NCBI GenBank assembly: GCA_004555205.1
Contig: SFIY01000019.1
Span: 1 to 59,653, forward strand
Direction: 5' to 3'
Origin: Clostridiales bacterium
GTDB lineage: Bacteria > Bacillota > Clostridia > Oscillospirales > Oscillospiraceae
DNA: 59,653 nucleotides
Shown: piece after piece, positions 40,378-49,442 of the stretch
Numbering within the stretch: position 1 is the first letter of the stretch
How the letters are laid out: the number at the start of each line of letters is the position of its first letter
The notes under the pieces: generated by a model
Seen by the model: the letters and a program-made list of their open reading frames with translations, nothing else
Database searches by the model: none
What the model was told of the DNA's origin: nothing
Program-made: the position numbers and the translations under genes

Positions 40378-42123
40378 TTACTTTTTGAAGCTGTCCTTCA
40401 GCGATACGCTGCGGTTGAAGACCAGATGATCGGCACTGCTGTCGCGGTTATCCAGACAGAAGTAGCCCACACGCATGAACTGGAAGGTGGGCGCATTGAT
40501 GCCGGTGCGGTTTTCCTGCTTGTCGAAAGCCGCCGCCACCTCCACCATGGCCTTCTCCACCTTGCAGCCGTTCAGCACGATCAGAGAATTGGGGTTCAGG
40601 CAATCCAGGAAGTTCTTGTCCGCGCCGTCGGGCTGGGGGTCGTTGAACAGATTGTCGTACAGGCGCACCTCGGCATCCACGCAGTTGTGCGCATCCACCC
40701 AGTGGATGGTCGCGCCCTTGACTTTGCGTCCGTCGGCGGGATTGCCGCCGCGGGACTCGGGATCGTACTCCACCTTCACTTCGGTGACATGACCGTTTTC
40801 ATCGGTTTCATACCCCACGCACTTGACCAGATACGCGCCCTTCAGGCGGCATTCCAAACCGTTGGGAGTCAGGCGCTTATACTTGGGGATGGGCTCGGCC
40901 ATAAAGTCGTCCGCCTCGATCCAAAGATCGCGGCTGAAGGTAATGGTATGGGTACCGGCCTCGGGATCGGTGGGATTGTTCTCCACCTCGAAGGATTCGC
41001 TCCGGCCCTCGGGATAGTTGACGACCGTCAGCTTCACGGGATGCAGCACCGCCATGGTGCGCTCCGCGGTCTGATTCAAGTCATCGCGCAGGCAGTGTTC
41101 CAGCGTAGCGTATTCGATCACGCTGGGGGTCTTGCCCACACCGATCACCTCGCAGAAATTGCGGATGGAGCGGGCGGTATAGCCGCGGCGGCGCAGACCG
41201 CACAGGGTCGGCATACGGGGATCGTCCCAACCGGACACACGGCGCTCCTCCACCAACTGGCGCAGCTTGCGCTTGGACATGACGGTGTGGTCGATGCCCA
41301 GACGGGCAAATTCGATCTGGCGGGGCTTATGATAGGGAATGGACACATTGTTCACCACCCAGTCGTACAGGGGGCGGTGCTCCTCATACTCCAGCGAGCA
41401 CAGGGAGTGGGTAATGCCCTCCAGCGCGTCCTGAATGGGATGGGCAAAATCATACATGGGGAAAATGCACCACTTGGTCCCCTGACGGTGGTGATTGATA
41501 AAGCGAATACGGTAGATGACGGGGTCGCGCATATTGAAATTGCCGCTGGCCAGATCGATCTTGGCGCGCAGGGTCATCTTGCCCTCCTCCACCTCGCCGT
41601 TCTTCATCATCTCGAACAGGCGCAGGTTCTCCTCGATGGGGCGGTCACGGTAGGGCGAAGTTGCGGGGATGCCGATGTCGCCGCGGTTGGCACGGAACTC
41701 CTCAGGGGACAACTCGCACACATAGGCAAGACCCTTTTTAATCAGCTCGACGGCGTACTCATAGTCCTTTTCAAAATAGTCGGAGCCGTAGTAGAAACGG
41801 TCGCCCCAGTCAAAGCCCAGCCAGTGAATATCCTGCTTGATGGCGTCTACATACTCGGTGTCCTCCTTGGCGGGGTTGGTATCGTCCATGCGCAGGTTGC
41901 ACAGACCGCCGTACTTCTCGGCCGTGCCGAAGTCGATGCACAGCGCTTTGCAGTGGCCGATGTGCAGATAGCCGTTGGGCTCCGGTGGGAAACGGGTGTG
42001 AACGGTCATTCCCTGGAACTGACCACCCTCTGCGATGTCCTCGTCGATAAAATTGTGGATAAAGTTTTTGCTCTCCGTTACCTCCTCGGTTTCGGGGGTA
42101 TTGGTCTTTCTTTCCTCGGTCAT
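40378..42123 (-). CDS. glnS: Glutaminyl-tRNA synthetase
   Basis: 581-aa class I synthetase charging tRNA-Gln directly. HIGH at 54-57 (PPEPNGYLHIGHCKA), KMSKS-like VMSKRKLRQLVEE, GlnRS-type NLRMDDTNPAKE and DWGDRFYYGSDYFE, then two C-terminal beta-barrels binding the anticodon. ATG 42123 with AAGGAG upstream. Stand-alone gene with its own promoter. Confidence 0.97.
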   Translation of the reverse strand: MTEERKTNTPETEEVTESKNFIHNFIDEDIAEGGQFQGMTVHTRFPPEPNGYLHIGHCKALCIDFGTAEKYGGLCNLRMDDTNPAKEDTEYVDAIKQDIHWLGFDWGDRFYYGSDYFEKDYEYAVELIKKGLAYVCELSPEEFRANRGDIGIPATSPYRDRPIEENLRLFEMMKNGEVEEGKMTLRAKIDLASGNFNMRDPVIYRIRFINHHRQGTKWCIFPMYDFAHPIQDALEGITHSLCSLEYEEHRPLYDWVVNNVSIPYHKPRQIEFARLGIDHTVMSKRKLRQLVEERRVSGWDDPRMPTLCGLRRRGYTARSIRNFCEVIGVGKTPSVIEYATLEHCLRDDLNQTAERTMAVLHPVKLTVVNYPEGRSESFEVENNPTDPEAGTHTITFSRDLWIEADDFMAEPIPKYKRLTPNGLECRLKGAYLVKCVGYETDENGHVTEVKVEYDPESRGGNPADGRKVKGATIHWVDAHNCVDAEVRLYDNLFNDPQPDGADKNFLDCLNPNSLIVLNGCKVEKAMVEVAAAFDKQENRTGINAPTFQFMRVGYFCLDNRDSSADHLVFNRSVSLKDSFKK

Positions 42124-42153
42124 TTTCTCACACTCCTTGATCACATCATTTTC

Positions 42154-42200
42154 GCATAAAAGCAATTGTATATTATAATCGCAGTTTTATGCAATTGCAA
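42154..42200 (-). promoter_or_regulatory. glnS promoter within an inverted repeat
   Basis: Minus strand TTGCAA (42195-42200), 17-bp spacer, TATAAT (42172-42177). An 8-bp inverted repeat GCATAAAA/TTTTATGC (42154-42161 and 42185-42192) spans the spacer, -10 and start region, so it could be an operator. No T-box: the leader is too short. Confidence 0.6.
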
Positions 42201-42210
42201 GAGATTTTCC

Positions 42211-42786
42211 TTACAATGCGTCAAATTCTGCCTGCGTCAGCAGCAGATTCAAAGCCTCCAGCATGGCGTTGGGCGTCAAGTGGGCCGGCAGGTCCAGTTT
42301 CTTCAGCAATGCCTGCCGCTTTTCCGCCGAGTGGGGGCCGATCAAGCCTTTATCCAGCAAATCGGCTTTGGTAATATGGGCATCCGGCGCGGTGTTCTCC
42401 TCGCCCTCGAAGGTTGCACCGGCACGGCGCAGCGTATCCAGCAGCACGGCAGGGGTCATGCCCTCCACGCCCAGCTTGCCCTCCTTGCCTGCCTTGCGCT
42501 TGCGCCGTTCCTTGCCTGCCACATCGGGGATATAGGCTTGTTTGATCTGCTCGGGAGGGATGGCGCCCTTGAGATAGCGGCGGATCACAAAGCCTGCCCC
42601 GTCCGAGTCGGTCAGCAGGATCAGGCCGCGTTTTTGCGCCAGCCGACGCAGAAGCGCCAGCTTTTCCCCGTTGTTGAACACGGAAAAGCCGCCGGTCTCC
42701 ACAATGACGGCATCCACCACCTGCAGCAGGGCGTTTTTATCGTAGCGGCCCTCCACCACGATGACTTCTTTCACTTTTTTCTTCAT
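42211..42786 (-). CDS. rnmV: Ribonuclease M5
   Basis: 191-aa Toprim nuclease that matures 5S rRNA in Firmicutes. Toprim glutamate in IVVEGRYDKNAL (about 10-20) and DSDGAG (about 60). C-terminal helical domain binds 5S rRNA with L18. Overlaps holA by four bases (ATGA). No 5S rRNA gene in the window. Confidence 0.93.
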   Translation of the reverse strand: MKKKVKEVIVVEGRYDKNALLQVVDAVIVETGGFSVFNNGEKLALLRRLAQKRGLILLTDSDGAGFVIRRYLKGAIPPEQIKQAYIPDVAGKERRKRKAGKEGKLGVEGMTPAVLLDTLRRAGATFEGEENTAPDAHITKADLLDKGLIGPHSAEKRQALLKKLDLPAHLTPNAMLEALNLLLTQAEFDAL

Positions 42787-43829
42787 TTTTGCCCCGTCAA
42801 CTCCATCAGGAACAGCTTCATCTCCTGCTCACTGTCCATATTTTTCTCGCTCTTCATCCGCCGGTCCAGAATCTGGCAGCGTTTCACCGCCGAGGCACAC
42901 CATGCATGATCCACGCGCCCTGCCGCCTGCAGCAAAAGCTTCGCCGGATAGTCCGAGGACATATTCCACAGGCTTTTCAGCCAAAAGCGGTCTTTCCCCT
43001 CGTCCAGTGCCATACGCGCCGTGTACAGTCGGCGCAGCTCCTTGCCGACCGCTGCCAGGATGGCGATCGGCTCGGTCTGCATACGCAGCAGCTCTCCCAG
43101 CATATGGGCCGCCTCATCGAATTTCCCTGCCGTAATGGCATTGGTCATATCAAAAACCCGGGCGTCCAGAATCGGTTCGCATACGGCATGGATGTCCTCT
43201 ATGGTCACATGCCGTCCCTTGGCATAGGCGACGATCTTCTCGATCTCCGGCACCAGATCGGTCATCAATGTGCCGCAGGTAAACAGCAGATGATCTGCCG
43301 TGTCCGCGTCAATATCATGTCCCACAGCCGCAAAGCGGCGCTTGAGCCAGCGCAGAAGCTGTTCCCGCTCCTGCCGGGCAAACTCCACCTCCGTCACATA
43401 GCGGTCCAGTGCCGCGATCAGCTTTTTCATCTTGCCGTCGCGTTTATATTCCACCTGATCGTAAACAAAGACCAGCGTGCAGTATTCCGGGAAATCTGAC
43501 AGCAGGTCGATCAGCGCCGCGCGCTGGCTTTCCTCCAGCTTGAAGATGTCCATATCCGTGACGACCGCCATGGTATGCTGTGCCATCATGGGCATCGCCT
43601 CCACCGTTTCCGAAAGCGTCTGCACACTCAGCCCCTTACCCGGCAGGCGGTGATAGTTAAATTCCTCGAAACCTGCCGGGATCAGCAGCTCCTTGAGTTC
43701 CTCCAAACAGCGTCGGCGGAGATAGGATTCCTCGCCGTAGAAAATATAGACATTTTCCGGCGTGCCGTTTTTTATGGCGCTGCGCAGTTCGGAAAATCCG
43801 GCGCCTTTTGCCGCTTTTTTCGTTGCCAT
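42783..43829 (-). CDS. holA: DNA polymerase III delta subunit (clamp loader)
   Basis: 348-aa AAA+-related protein that opens the sliding clamp. N-terminal YIFYGEESYLRRRCLEELKELL, central VFVYDQVEYKRDGKMKKLIAAL, C-terminal collar helices around FDEAAHMLGELLRMQTEPIAILAAV. No functional Walker A, as usual for delta. Start overlaps the comEC stop by one base (TAATG). Confidence 0.94.
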   Translation of the reverse strand: MATKKAAKGAGFSELRSAIKNGTPENVYIFYGEESYLRRRCLEELKELLIPAGFEEFNYHRLPGKGLSVQTLSETVEAMPMMAQHTMAVVTDMDIFKLEESQRAALIDLLSDFPEYCTLVFVYDQVEYKRDGKMKKLIAALDRYVTEVEFARQEREQLLRWLKRRFAAVGHDIDADTADHLLFTCGTLMTDLVPEIEKIVAYAKGRHVTIEDIHAVCEPILDARVFDMTNAITAGKFDEAAHMLGELLRMQTEPIAILAAVGKELRRLYTARMALDEGKDRFWLKSLWNMSSDYPAKLLLQAAGRVDHAWCASAVKRCQILDRRMKSEKNMDSEQEMKLFLMELTGQK

Positions 43830-46105
43830 TACTCTTCTCCCTCATGTACTGTCAATTGAATATTCCCGTTTTCGTCTGTCCGGTATACCGTTGCACCGGC
43901 ACGCTGCAGCCGCGCCAGTGTTTCCTCTGCCGGGTGGCCGTAGCTGTTGTCGCCTACGCTGATGATCGCCACTTCCGGCTTCACGGCACGCAGGAAGGCA
44001 TCGCAGGCGCTGTGCTCCGAGCCGTGATGGCCCACCACCAGCGCTTCAATATCCGGCAGGTCGTAGGTACGGATGAATTTTCTTTCCGTCGACCCTGCCA
44101 TATCGCCGGTGAGCAGCACATCGAAAGTTCCCGACGAACACAATACCGATAGGCCCTGCTCGTTCAGATCGCCTGCGCCTACGGGCGGATAGATGGTCAG
44201 CATATTCTCATCAAGCGGCACACGGCTGATCTGTTCCACATATGCCACTTGTATTTTCTTTTCTTCCGCGATGGTCAGCAGGTGCTCCTTTACTCCGTAT
44301 TCATCCTCCATTTCAGGCAGGTACAGCGTATCGACCGGAATCCTCGTGAGCACCTCATACAGGCCGTTGGTGTGGTCGGCGTGATAATGGGTCACCACAA
44401 CGGCCTGCAAGCGGTCATATCCCATGCTGCTGATCTGATCGGCCGTCCGGCCGCCGGGGTCCATATAGCCGTTGCTGCTGCCGCAGTCCACCAGAACAGC
44501 CTTGTCATTTGCGTAAAGCAAAACGCTCTCACCCTGTCCCACATTGACGGCCAGCACGCCAAGGCTGCCGGTGTGGTAGGGCAGCGTATTGAGAAACACC
44601 GTCAGGGCCAGCATGGCGGATACCAGGCCCGCACCCACGGCGTACCTACGTTTGCGGCCCGGCACAAAATAGCAGACGGCGAAAACCGCATAGGCATACA
44701 CCAGCCAATATTTCAGCAGCCGGTTGGAAAAATACAGCGCATGCCACGGCAGGGTCATCAGTTTTCGTGACATCCACAGTACATAGTGCGTCAGGCAGAA
44801 TGACAATCCGCCCACGATTTTGGCCGCCGGCAGCCAGATAAAGCCCAGTAATACCGTCACAAACCCCGCCATAAAGTTCCATCCGGCCGCCGCCACACAC
44901 AGAAGATTGCTCAGCGGCGAAATCAGGGTGAAGGTGTTAAAATAATGCGCCGTCAGCGGAACGGTAAATACCAGTGCGCCGATACTGGATGCGGCAGTCG
45001 CCATCAAAAAGGCCCAGACGATCCGCAGCAGCTTCTTTTTGCCTTTTGTCCACCCGGTGGCCAGGCGGTAGATTTTCCCCGACACGCACAGTATGCCCAG
45101 CGTGGCGGCAAAGCTCAACTGCAAGCTGACAGAGGCCGCCGCAAAGGGATTCACCAGCAGGATCACCAGCAGCGCCGCACCCAGCGCAGTGATCGGGTCA
45201 CTGTCGCGTTTGAACAGCGGCGCCAACAGCAAAAACGACTGCATGATGCAGGCACGCACCACCGACGGGGTCAAGCCCACCATCGTCATGTAAAACAGCA
45301 GCACGCCGATTGTCACGCCGCAGCAGAGACGACGGCGGCGGGGCGGAATAAAGAAGCTCAGCAGGCTTACCAGAAAGGCACAGTGCAGACCGGAGACGGC
45401 AAAGAGATGGGCAAGGCCAACCTCGGAGACAGCCGTGTTATCTTCCGGTGATATCTCCGAGGTATCTCCCGTCAACTCCGCCATCACAAAGCCCGCCGTG
45501 GAGGGGTCGTCCCAGATCAGCCGGATTTGCTCTTTGAGCCGATGGGCGGCACGCTGCGGCAAAAAGAATATGCTTGCATATTCACCGTCCTCCACCGTGG
45601 GCACATCTCTGCCGTACAGCAGCACATAGACCCCTTTGGAGGTAAAGGTCCTTACGGTACTGTCGTGGATACAGCCTGCATCCTGCCAGTATGCCGTGCC
45701 GCCGATCCGCTGCCCCGGCTGCAGTGACAGCAATTCCTCGTCACCGTAATAGACAGCTTTGACAAACGGCGCCAGGTGAATCGTCACCTTGACACCCGTA
45801 TCGGTCGTTACGGGGTAGTCTGCCACCACGCCGGAAAAAACGGCGTCCTCTCCGCACTGCTGCGCCATCGGTTTGGCAACCAATTCGCCATATGCCGTGT
45901 AATAGGCCAGTGACAGCGCCAAGGCGCAAAGGATCACCGCCGCACGCTTACCAAGCTGCTTCTTCCTGCGCAAAGCGGCAAGGGCGACCACGGCAAGCAG
46001 TAAAAGCGCCGTTGCCGTCCACAACTGCCAGCCGTCCCACGGGAGATAGACCGCAAGGAAGATCCCGGACGCAAAGGAGAAGGCGATCATAGCCAGCGTG
46101 CGCAT
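43829..46105 (-). CDS. comEC: ComEC/Rec2-family DNA uptake channel
   Basis: 758-aa polytopic membrane protein for passage of single-stranded DNA in transformation. N-terminal DUF4131/OB region (about 1-190), competence domain with multiple helices (HLFAVSGLHCAFLVSLLSFF, about 240 on), C-terminal metallo-beta-lactamase domain with VNVGQGESVLL, VVTHYHADHTNGLYEV and GHHGSEHSACD. Three-gene operon comEC-holA-rnmV from one promoter. comEA is not upstream. Confidence 0.94.
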   Translation of the reverse strand: MRTLAMIAFSFASGIFLAVYLPWDGWQLWTATALLLLAVVALAALRRKKQLGKRAAVILCALALSLAYYTAYGELVAKPMAQQCGEDAVFSGVVADYPVTTDTGVKVTIHLAPFVKAVYYGDEELLSLQPGQRIGGTAYWQDAGCIHDSTVRTFTSKGVYVLLYGRDVPTVEDGEYASIFFLPQRAAHRLKEQIRLIWDDPSTAGFVMAELTGDTSEISPEDNTAVSEVGLAHLFAVSGLHCAFLVSLLSFFIPPRRRRLCCGVTIGVLLFYMTMVGLTPSVVRACIMQSFLLLAPLFKRDSDPITALGAALLVILLVNPFAAASVSLQLSFAATLGILCVSGKIYRLATGWTKGKKKLLRIVWAFLMATAASSIGALVFTVPLTAHYFNTFTLISPLSNLLCVAAAGWNFMAGFVTVLLGFIWLPAAKIVGGLSFCLTHYVLWMSRKLMTLPWHALYFSNRLLKYWLVYAYAVFAVCYFVPGRKRRYAVGAGLVSAMLALTVFLNTLPYHTGSLGVLAVNVGQGESVLLYANDKAVLVDCGSSNGYMDPGGRTADQISSMGYDRLQAVVVTHYHADHTNGLYEVLTRIPVDTLYLPEMEDEYGVKEHLLTIAEEKKIQVAYVEQISRVPLDENMLTIYPPVGAGDLNEQGLSVLCSSGTFDVLLTGDMAGSTERKFIRTYDLPDIEALVVGHHGSEHSACDAFLRAVKPEVAIISVGDNSYGHPAEETLARLQRAGATVYRTDENGNIQLTVHEGEE

Positions 46106-46139
46106 TATCCCTCTCCCCTTCTTTCGACAATTTCAATAT

Positions 46140-46168
46140 ATTATAGCAAATAATCCCAATGAGTGCAA
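46140..46168 (-). promoter_or_regulatory. Sigma-A promoter of comEC-holA-rnmV
   Basis: Minus strand TTGCAC (46163-46168), 17-bp spacer, TATAAT (46140-46145), about 35 bp before comEC. Confidence 0.75.
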
Positions 46169-46173
46169 ATATA

Positions 46174-46199
46174 TATCCCCGCCCTTGCGGGCGGGGATA
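46174..46199 (-). terminator. Hairpin after the thioesterase gene
   Basis: 11-bp stem (46174-46184 with 46189-46199), 4-nt loop. Followed by ATATATATTT rather than a clean T-tract, so a weaker terminator. Confidence 0.6.
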
Positions 46200-46204
46200 C
46201 GGTA

Positions 46205-46606
46205 TTATTTCATGCGGGCGAGCTTATCATTGCACTTTTGCAAAAAGCGCTCGTTGCTGATGACGGCGCGGGTGTGGGTGCCCTCTCCGATCAGGCCCTC
46301 TTCGTCACTGGCGGAGACCTTGAAGGTCACCATCTTGCCGTTTTCGGAAATAGCGGTCACCTGGGCGGTGGCTCTCACCTTCATGCCCACCGGCGTGGGC
46401 GCCAGATGGCTGGACCGGATCTCCACGCCCACGGTGCCCTTTCCCTCGGGCAGCTCCGGCTGGATGCACCACATGGCGGCACATTCCATCATGCCCAGCA
46501 TAAACGGCGTGCCGAAAACCTCCAGTCCGCCGGAGCCGACCGCTTTGGCGGTCATGTCAGCCGTGACGGTCTTTTCAACGGTATGGGTCATGCCAACGGT
46601 AATCAT
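46205..46606 (-). CDS. Hotdog-fold acyl-CoA thioesterase (FlK-like)
   Basis: 133-aa single-hotdog thioesterase, closest in pattern to fluoroacetyl-CoA thioesterase-like proteins: THTVEKTVTADMTAKAVGSGGLEVFGTPFMLGMMECAA with a Glu in the MMECAA helix, and TVGVEIRSSHLAPTPVGMKV. Substrate cannot be inferred from sequence alone. ATG 46606 has AAAAGGAG upstream. Only 15 bp after potCD, so it is probably the last gene of the polyamine operon. Confidence 0.85.
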   Translation of the reverse strand: MITVGMTHTVEKTVTADMTAKAVGSGGLEVFGTPFMLGMMECAAMWCIQPELPEGKGTVGVEIRSSHLAPTPVGMKVRATAQVTAISENGKMVTFKVSASDEEGLIGEGTHTRAVISNERFLQKCNDKLARMK

Positions 46607-46620
46607 CGCAATTCTCCTTT

Positions 46621-48591
46621 TCAAATACCCAGTTGGGTCCACAGGTCGTTATACAGCGTCAGTGTCTGCCGGGGCAGGTTCTCATACAGCTCACAGCGTG
46701 CCAGCGTTTCGTCCGGGGCGGCCATGATCTCAAACAGCTCCCCGTCTAATTCCTCATCATAGATTTCCAGATAATAATCGGGATACTGCGCCAGCGCTTC
46801 GGTATTGGGTGAGGCATACCAGATATAGTCCATATTGGCCAGGTTGGAGGTGGTAGAGGCAATGAAGTTGATCCATTCCTCCGCCTCTGCCTTATGCTGG
46901 CTGGTCTTGAGCACGCACATGGCATCTACAAACCAGTTGCTGCCCTCGTCGGGAATGACAAAGCGAAGATCCTCGTTGTTCTCCAGCATGGTCAGGTAGT
47001 CGCCGGCATAATACATGGCAATGGCCGCGTTGCCGCCCTCCATCTTCTGGAAGACCTGATCCATGACGAATGCCTGATAGACACCGTTTTTCTTGGCGCC
47101 TGCCAGCAGTTCAAATGCCTCCTGCAGCTGCCCTTCGTCCGTGGTATTGATGCTGTAGCCCAGGTCCAGCAGCGCTGCTGCCATGGCATCGCGGGAGTTA
47201 TTGATCATCAGCACCTGTCCGGCATACTTGGTATCGAACATGGCATCCCAGCTTGTGATCTCCTCGTCCACCATGGTGGTGTTGTAGATGATGCCCAGCG
47301 TACCCCAGGTATACGGCACGGTGTACTTATTCTCGGGATCGTAGCTCAAGCCCTTATACTGATCGCCGATCAGCGCGTAGTTGGGAATGTTGTCGTAATC
47401 CAGTTCTGCCAGCAGCCCCTCGTCAATAAGGCGCGCCACCATATAATCCGACGGCACGATCACATCGAAATCGGCGCCGCCCATCTCAATGAGCGAATAC
47501 AGCGCTTCGTTGCTCTCCGCCGTCTGGTAATTGACGGTGATGCCTGTTTTCTGCTCAAATTCATCAATGAGGCTTTCATCAATATATTCGCCCCAGGAGC
47601 ACACATTCACCACGCGCTCCGTATTGGCCGAGCGGCCTGTCACGATCAGCACGGCCACCAGCGCGCAGGCCGCCGCACCCGCGGCTATGCCGCGCAGCAC
47701 CTTATGTCCGCGGCGGGACACCGCACGGTGCGCCTTGCCGCGGCGCTTTGCATGGCTCTCCCGCAGATTGACGATGGCAAGCAGCACCAGCACGGTGACA
47801 AACAGCAGCGTGGAGATGGCGTTGATCTCCGGACTGACACGCTTTTTGGTCATGCCGTAGATCGTCATGGCCAGCGTAGAGGTGGAAGAGCCGGCGGTAA
47901 AATAGCTGATGATAAAGTCATCAATGGACATGGTGAACGCCGTCAGCGCACCGGACACGATGCCCGGCTTGATCTCGGGAATGATGACCTTCCAAAACGC
48001 CTGCATCCATGTGCAGCCCAGGTCCTGCGCGGCATCAATGAGATTGCGGTCCATCTGGCGCAGCTTGGGGCCAACGGACAGGATCACATAGGGGATATTG
48101 AAGCAGATGTGGGCAATGAGCAGCGTGCCGAAGCCCATACTCAGCTTGGTGGGCAGGGTAATGAGCGTCTGCACGGAATTGACCCATTCGGCAATGCTGT
48201 TCCAAAAGCCGAAAAGCACCACAAACAGCAGGCACAGGCTGACGCCTGTGACGATATCCGCATTCATCATGGGGATATTATTCACCGCCAGCAGCGGTTC
48301 GCGCACCTTGCGGCGCATGGCATAAAAGCCGATGGCGGCAAAGGTGCCGGCAATGGTGGCAATCACGGTGGCAAGCAGCGACACCAGCAGCGTGGTATAC
48401 ACGCTTTGCATAATCAGCCGGTTATGGAACAGCTCTGCATACCAGTTCAGGGAAAAGCCCTTCCAAACCGAGCTGCTGGTACCGGCATTGAAGGAAAAGA
48501 TAATCAGAATGAAGATAGGCGCATACAGGAACAAAAACACCAGCGCCATCAAAATGCGGTCACCCACGGAGTTGCCTTTTCGATTCATCAT
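46621..48591 (-). CDS. potCD: Fused spermidine/putrescine ABC permease PotC and binding protein PotD
   Basis: 656-aa fusion. Residues about 1-265: PotC-type inner-membrane permease with six helices and the EAA loop (DAAQDLGCTWMQAFWKVIIPEIKPGI). A basic linker and one transmembrane helix (about 300-320, GIAAGAAACALVAVLIVTG) lead to a PotD-like solute-binding domain from about 328 (VVNVCSWGEYIDESLIDEFE, PSDYMVARL, VPYTWGTLGIIYN). The helix anchors the binding protein outside the cell. Start overlaps potB (TGATGA). Confidence 0.94.
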   Translation of the reverse strand: MMNRKGNSVGDRILMALVFLFLYAPIFILIIFSFNAGTSSSVWKGFSLNWYAELFHNRLIMQSVYTTLLVSLLATVIATIAGTFAAIGFYAMRRKVREPLLAVNNIPMMNADIVTGVSLCLLFVVLFGFWNSIAEWVNSVQTLITLPTKLSMGFGTLLIAHICFNIPYVILSVGPKLRQMDRNLIDAAQDLGCTWMQAFWKVIIPEIKPGIVSGALTAFTMSIDDFIISYFTAGSSTSTLAMTIYGMTKKRVSPEINAISTLLFVTVLVLLAIVNLRESHAKRRGKAHRAVSRRGHKVLRGIAAGAAACALVAVLIVTGRSANTERVVNVCSWGEYIDESLIDEFEQKTGITVNYQTAESNEALYSLIEMGGADFDVIVPSDYMVARLIDEGLLAELDYDNIPNYALIGDQYKGLSYDPENKYTVPYTWGTLGIIYNTTMVDEEITSWDAMFDTKYAGQVLMINNSRDAMAAALLDLGYSINTTDEGQLQEAFELLAGAKKNGVYQAFVMDQVFQKMEGGNAAIAMYYAGDYLTMLENNEDLRFVIPDEGSNWFVDAMCVLKTSQHKAEAEEWINFIASTTSNLANMDYIWYASPNTEALAQYPDYYLEIYDEELDGELFEIMAAPDETLARCELYENLPRQTLTLYNDLWTQLGI

Positions 48592-49442
48592 AGCATCACC
48601 GCCTGTTCTTCTCCCTCGCCGAAGCGGTTCATGATGACCATGCAGACCACCACAATAATCATCATCACAAGGGAGATCGCCGCGCCGATCTGGGGATTAT
48701 AGGCGCCGCCCAAAAACTGGCGCTCGATCAAATCGCCCAGCAAAAGCTCCGTGCCGCCGCCCAGCATCTGGGAAATGGCGAAGGTGGATACCGAGGGCAC
48801 AAACACCATGGTAATGCCCGACAGCACGCCCGGCAGTGACAGCGGCAGGATCACGCGGCGGAACACCGTGGCCGAGTTGGCACCCAGATCCCGTGCCGCC
48901 TCAAGGAGCGAGTGGTCCAGCTTAACGATGACGGAATAGATGGGCAGGATCATAAAGGGCAGGTAGTTATATACCATGCCCAGCACCACGGCGCCCTGGG
49001 TGTTCATCATGGGGAAAAACTCCAGCTCGGCGCCTGTAAGGTTGTTATACAGGGCGATAATACCCAGCTTCCGGAAGAGCTGATTCAGCAGGCCGTTGTT
49101 CTCCAGAATCGTCATCCAGGAATAGGTGCGCAGCAGAAAGTTCATCCACATGGGCAGCATAATCAGCACATTGGCCATGCGCTGAAAAGACACACCCTCG
49201 CGGCTGATAAAATAGGACACGGGATAGCCGATCAGCAGACAGATGGCCGTGGCGATCAGGGCCAGCTTGAAGGAGCGGAGAAACACCTCCGTATAGGTGC
49301 CCATCTGGGCAAAGTTATCCAGCGTAAAGCCGCCGGAGGCGGAGGTAAAGGCGTAGACCGTCATAATGACGATCGGCGCCACCACGAAAATGGCCATCCA
49401 CACCACATAAGGCACGGCAAAACGGGAGAGCTTATTTTTCAT
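48588..49442 (-). CDS. potB: Spermidine/putrescine ABC permease PotB
   Basis: 284-aa permease with six helices. EAA loop LEAARDLGANSATVFRRVILPLSLPG. ATG 49442 chosen (GGAGG upstream, MKNKLSRFAVPYVVW); it overlaps the potA stop by 11 bases. Confidence 0.94.
   Translation of the reverse strand: MKNKLSRFAVPYVVWMAIFVVAPIVIMTVYAFTSASGGFTLDNFAQMGTYTEVFLRSFKLALIATAICLLIGYPVSYFISREGVSFQRMANVLIMLPMWMNFLLRTYSWMTILENNGLLNQLFRKLGIIALYNNLTGAELEFFPMMNTQGAVVLGMVYNYLPFMILPIYSVIVKLDHSLLEAARDLGANSATVFRRVILPLSLPGVLSGITMVFVPSVSTFAISQMLGGGTELLLGDLIERQFLGGAYNPQIGAAISLVMMIIVVVCMVIMNRFGEGEEQAVML

Noticed and set aside
40342..42159. 605-codon plus-strand reading frame
   Set aside because: Exact antisense of glnS; no domain motif or ribosome site.
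42124..42210. T-box leader for glnS
   Set aside because: Leader after the promoter is only about 40 nt, with no antiterminator sequence or terminator.
46894..48702. 602-codon plus-strand reading frame
   Set aside because: Antisense of potCD, with His/Gln/Arg-rich composition.
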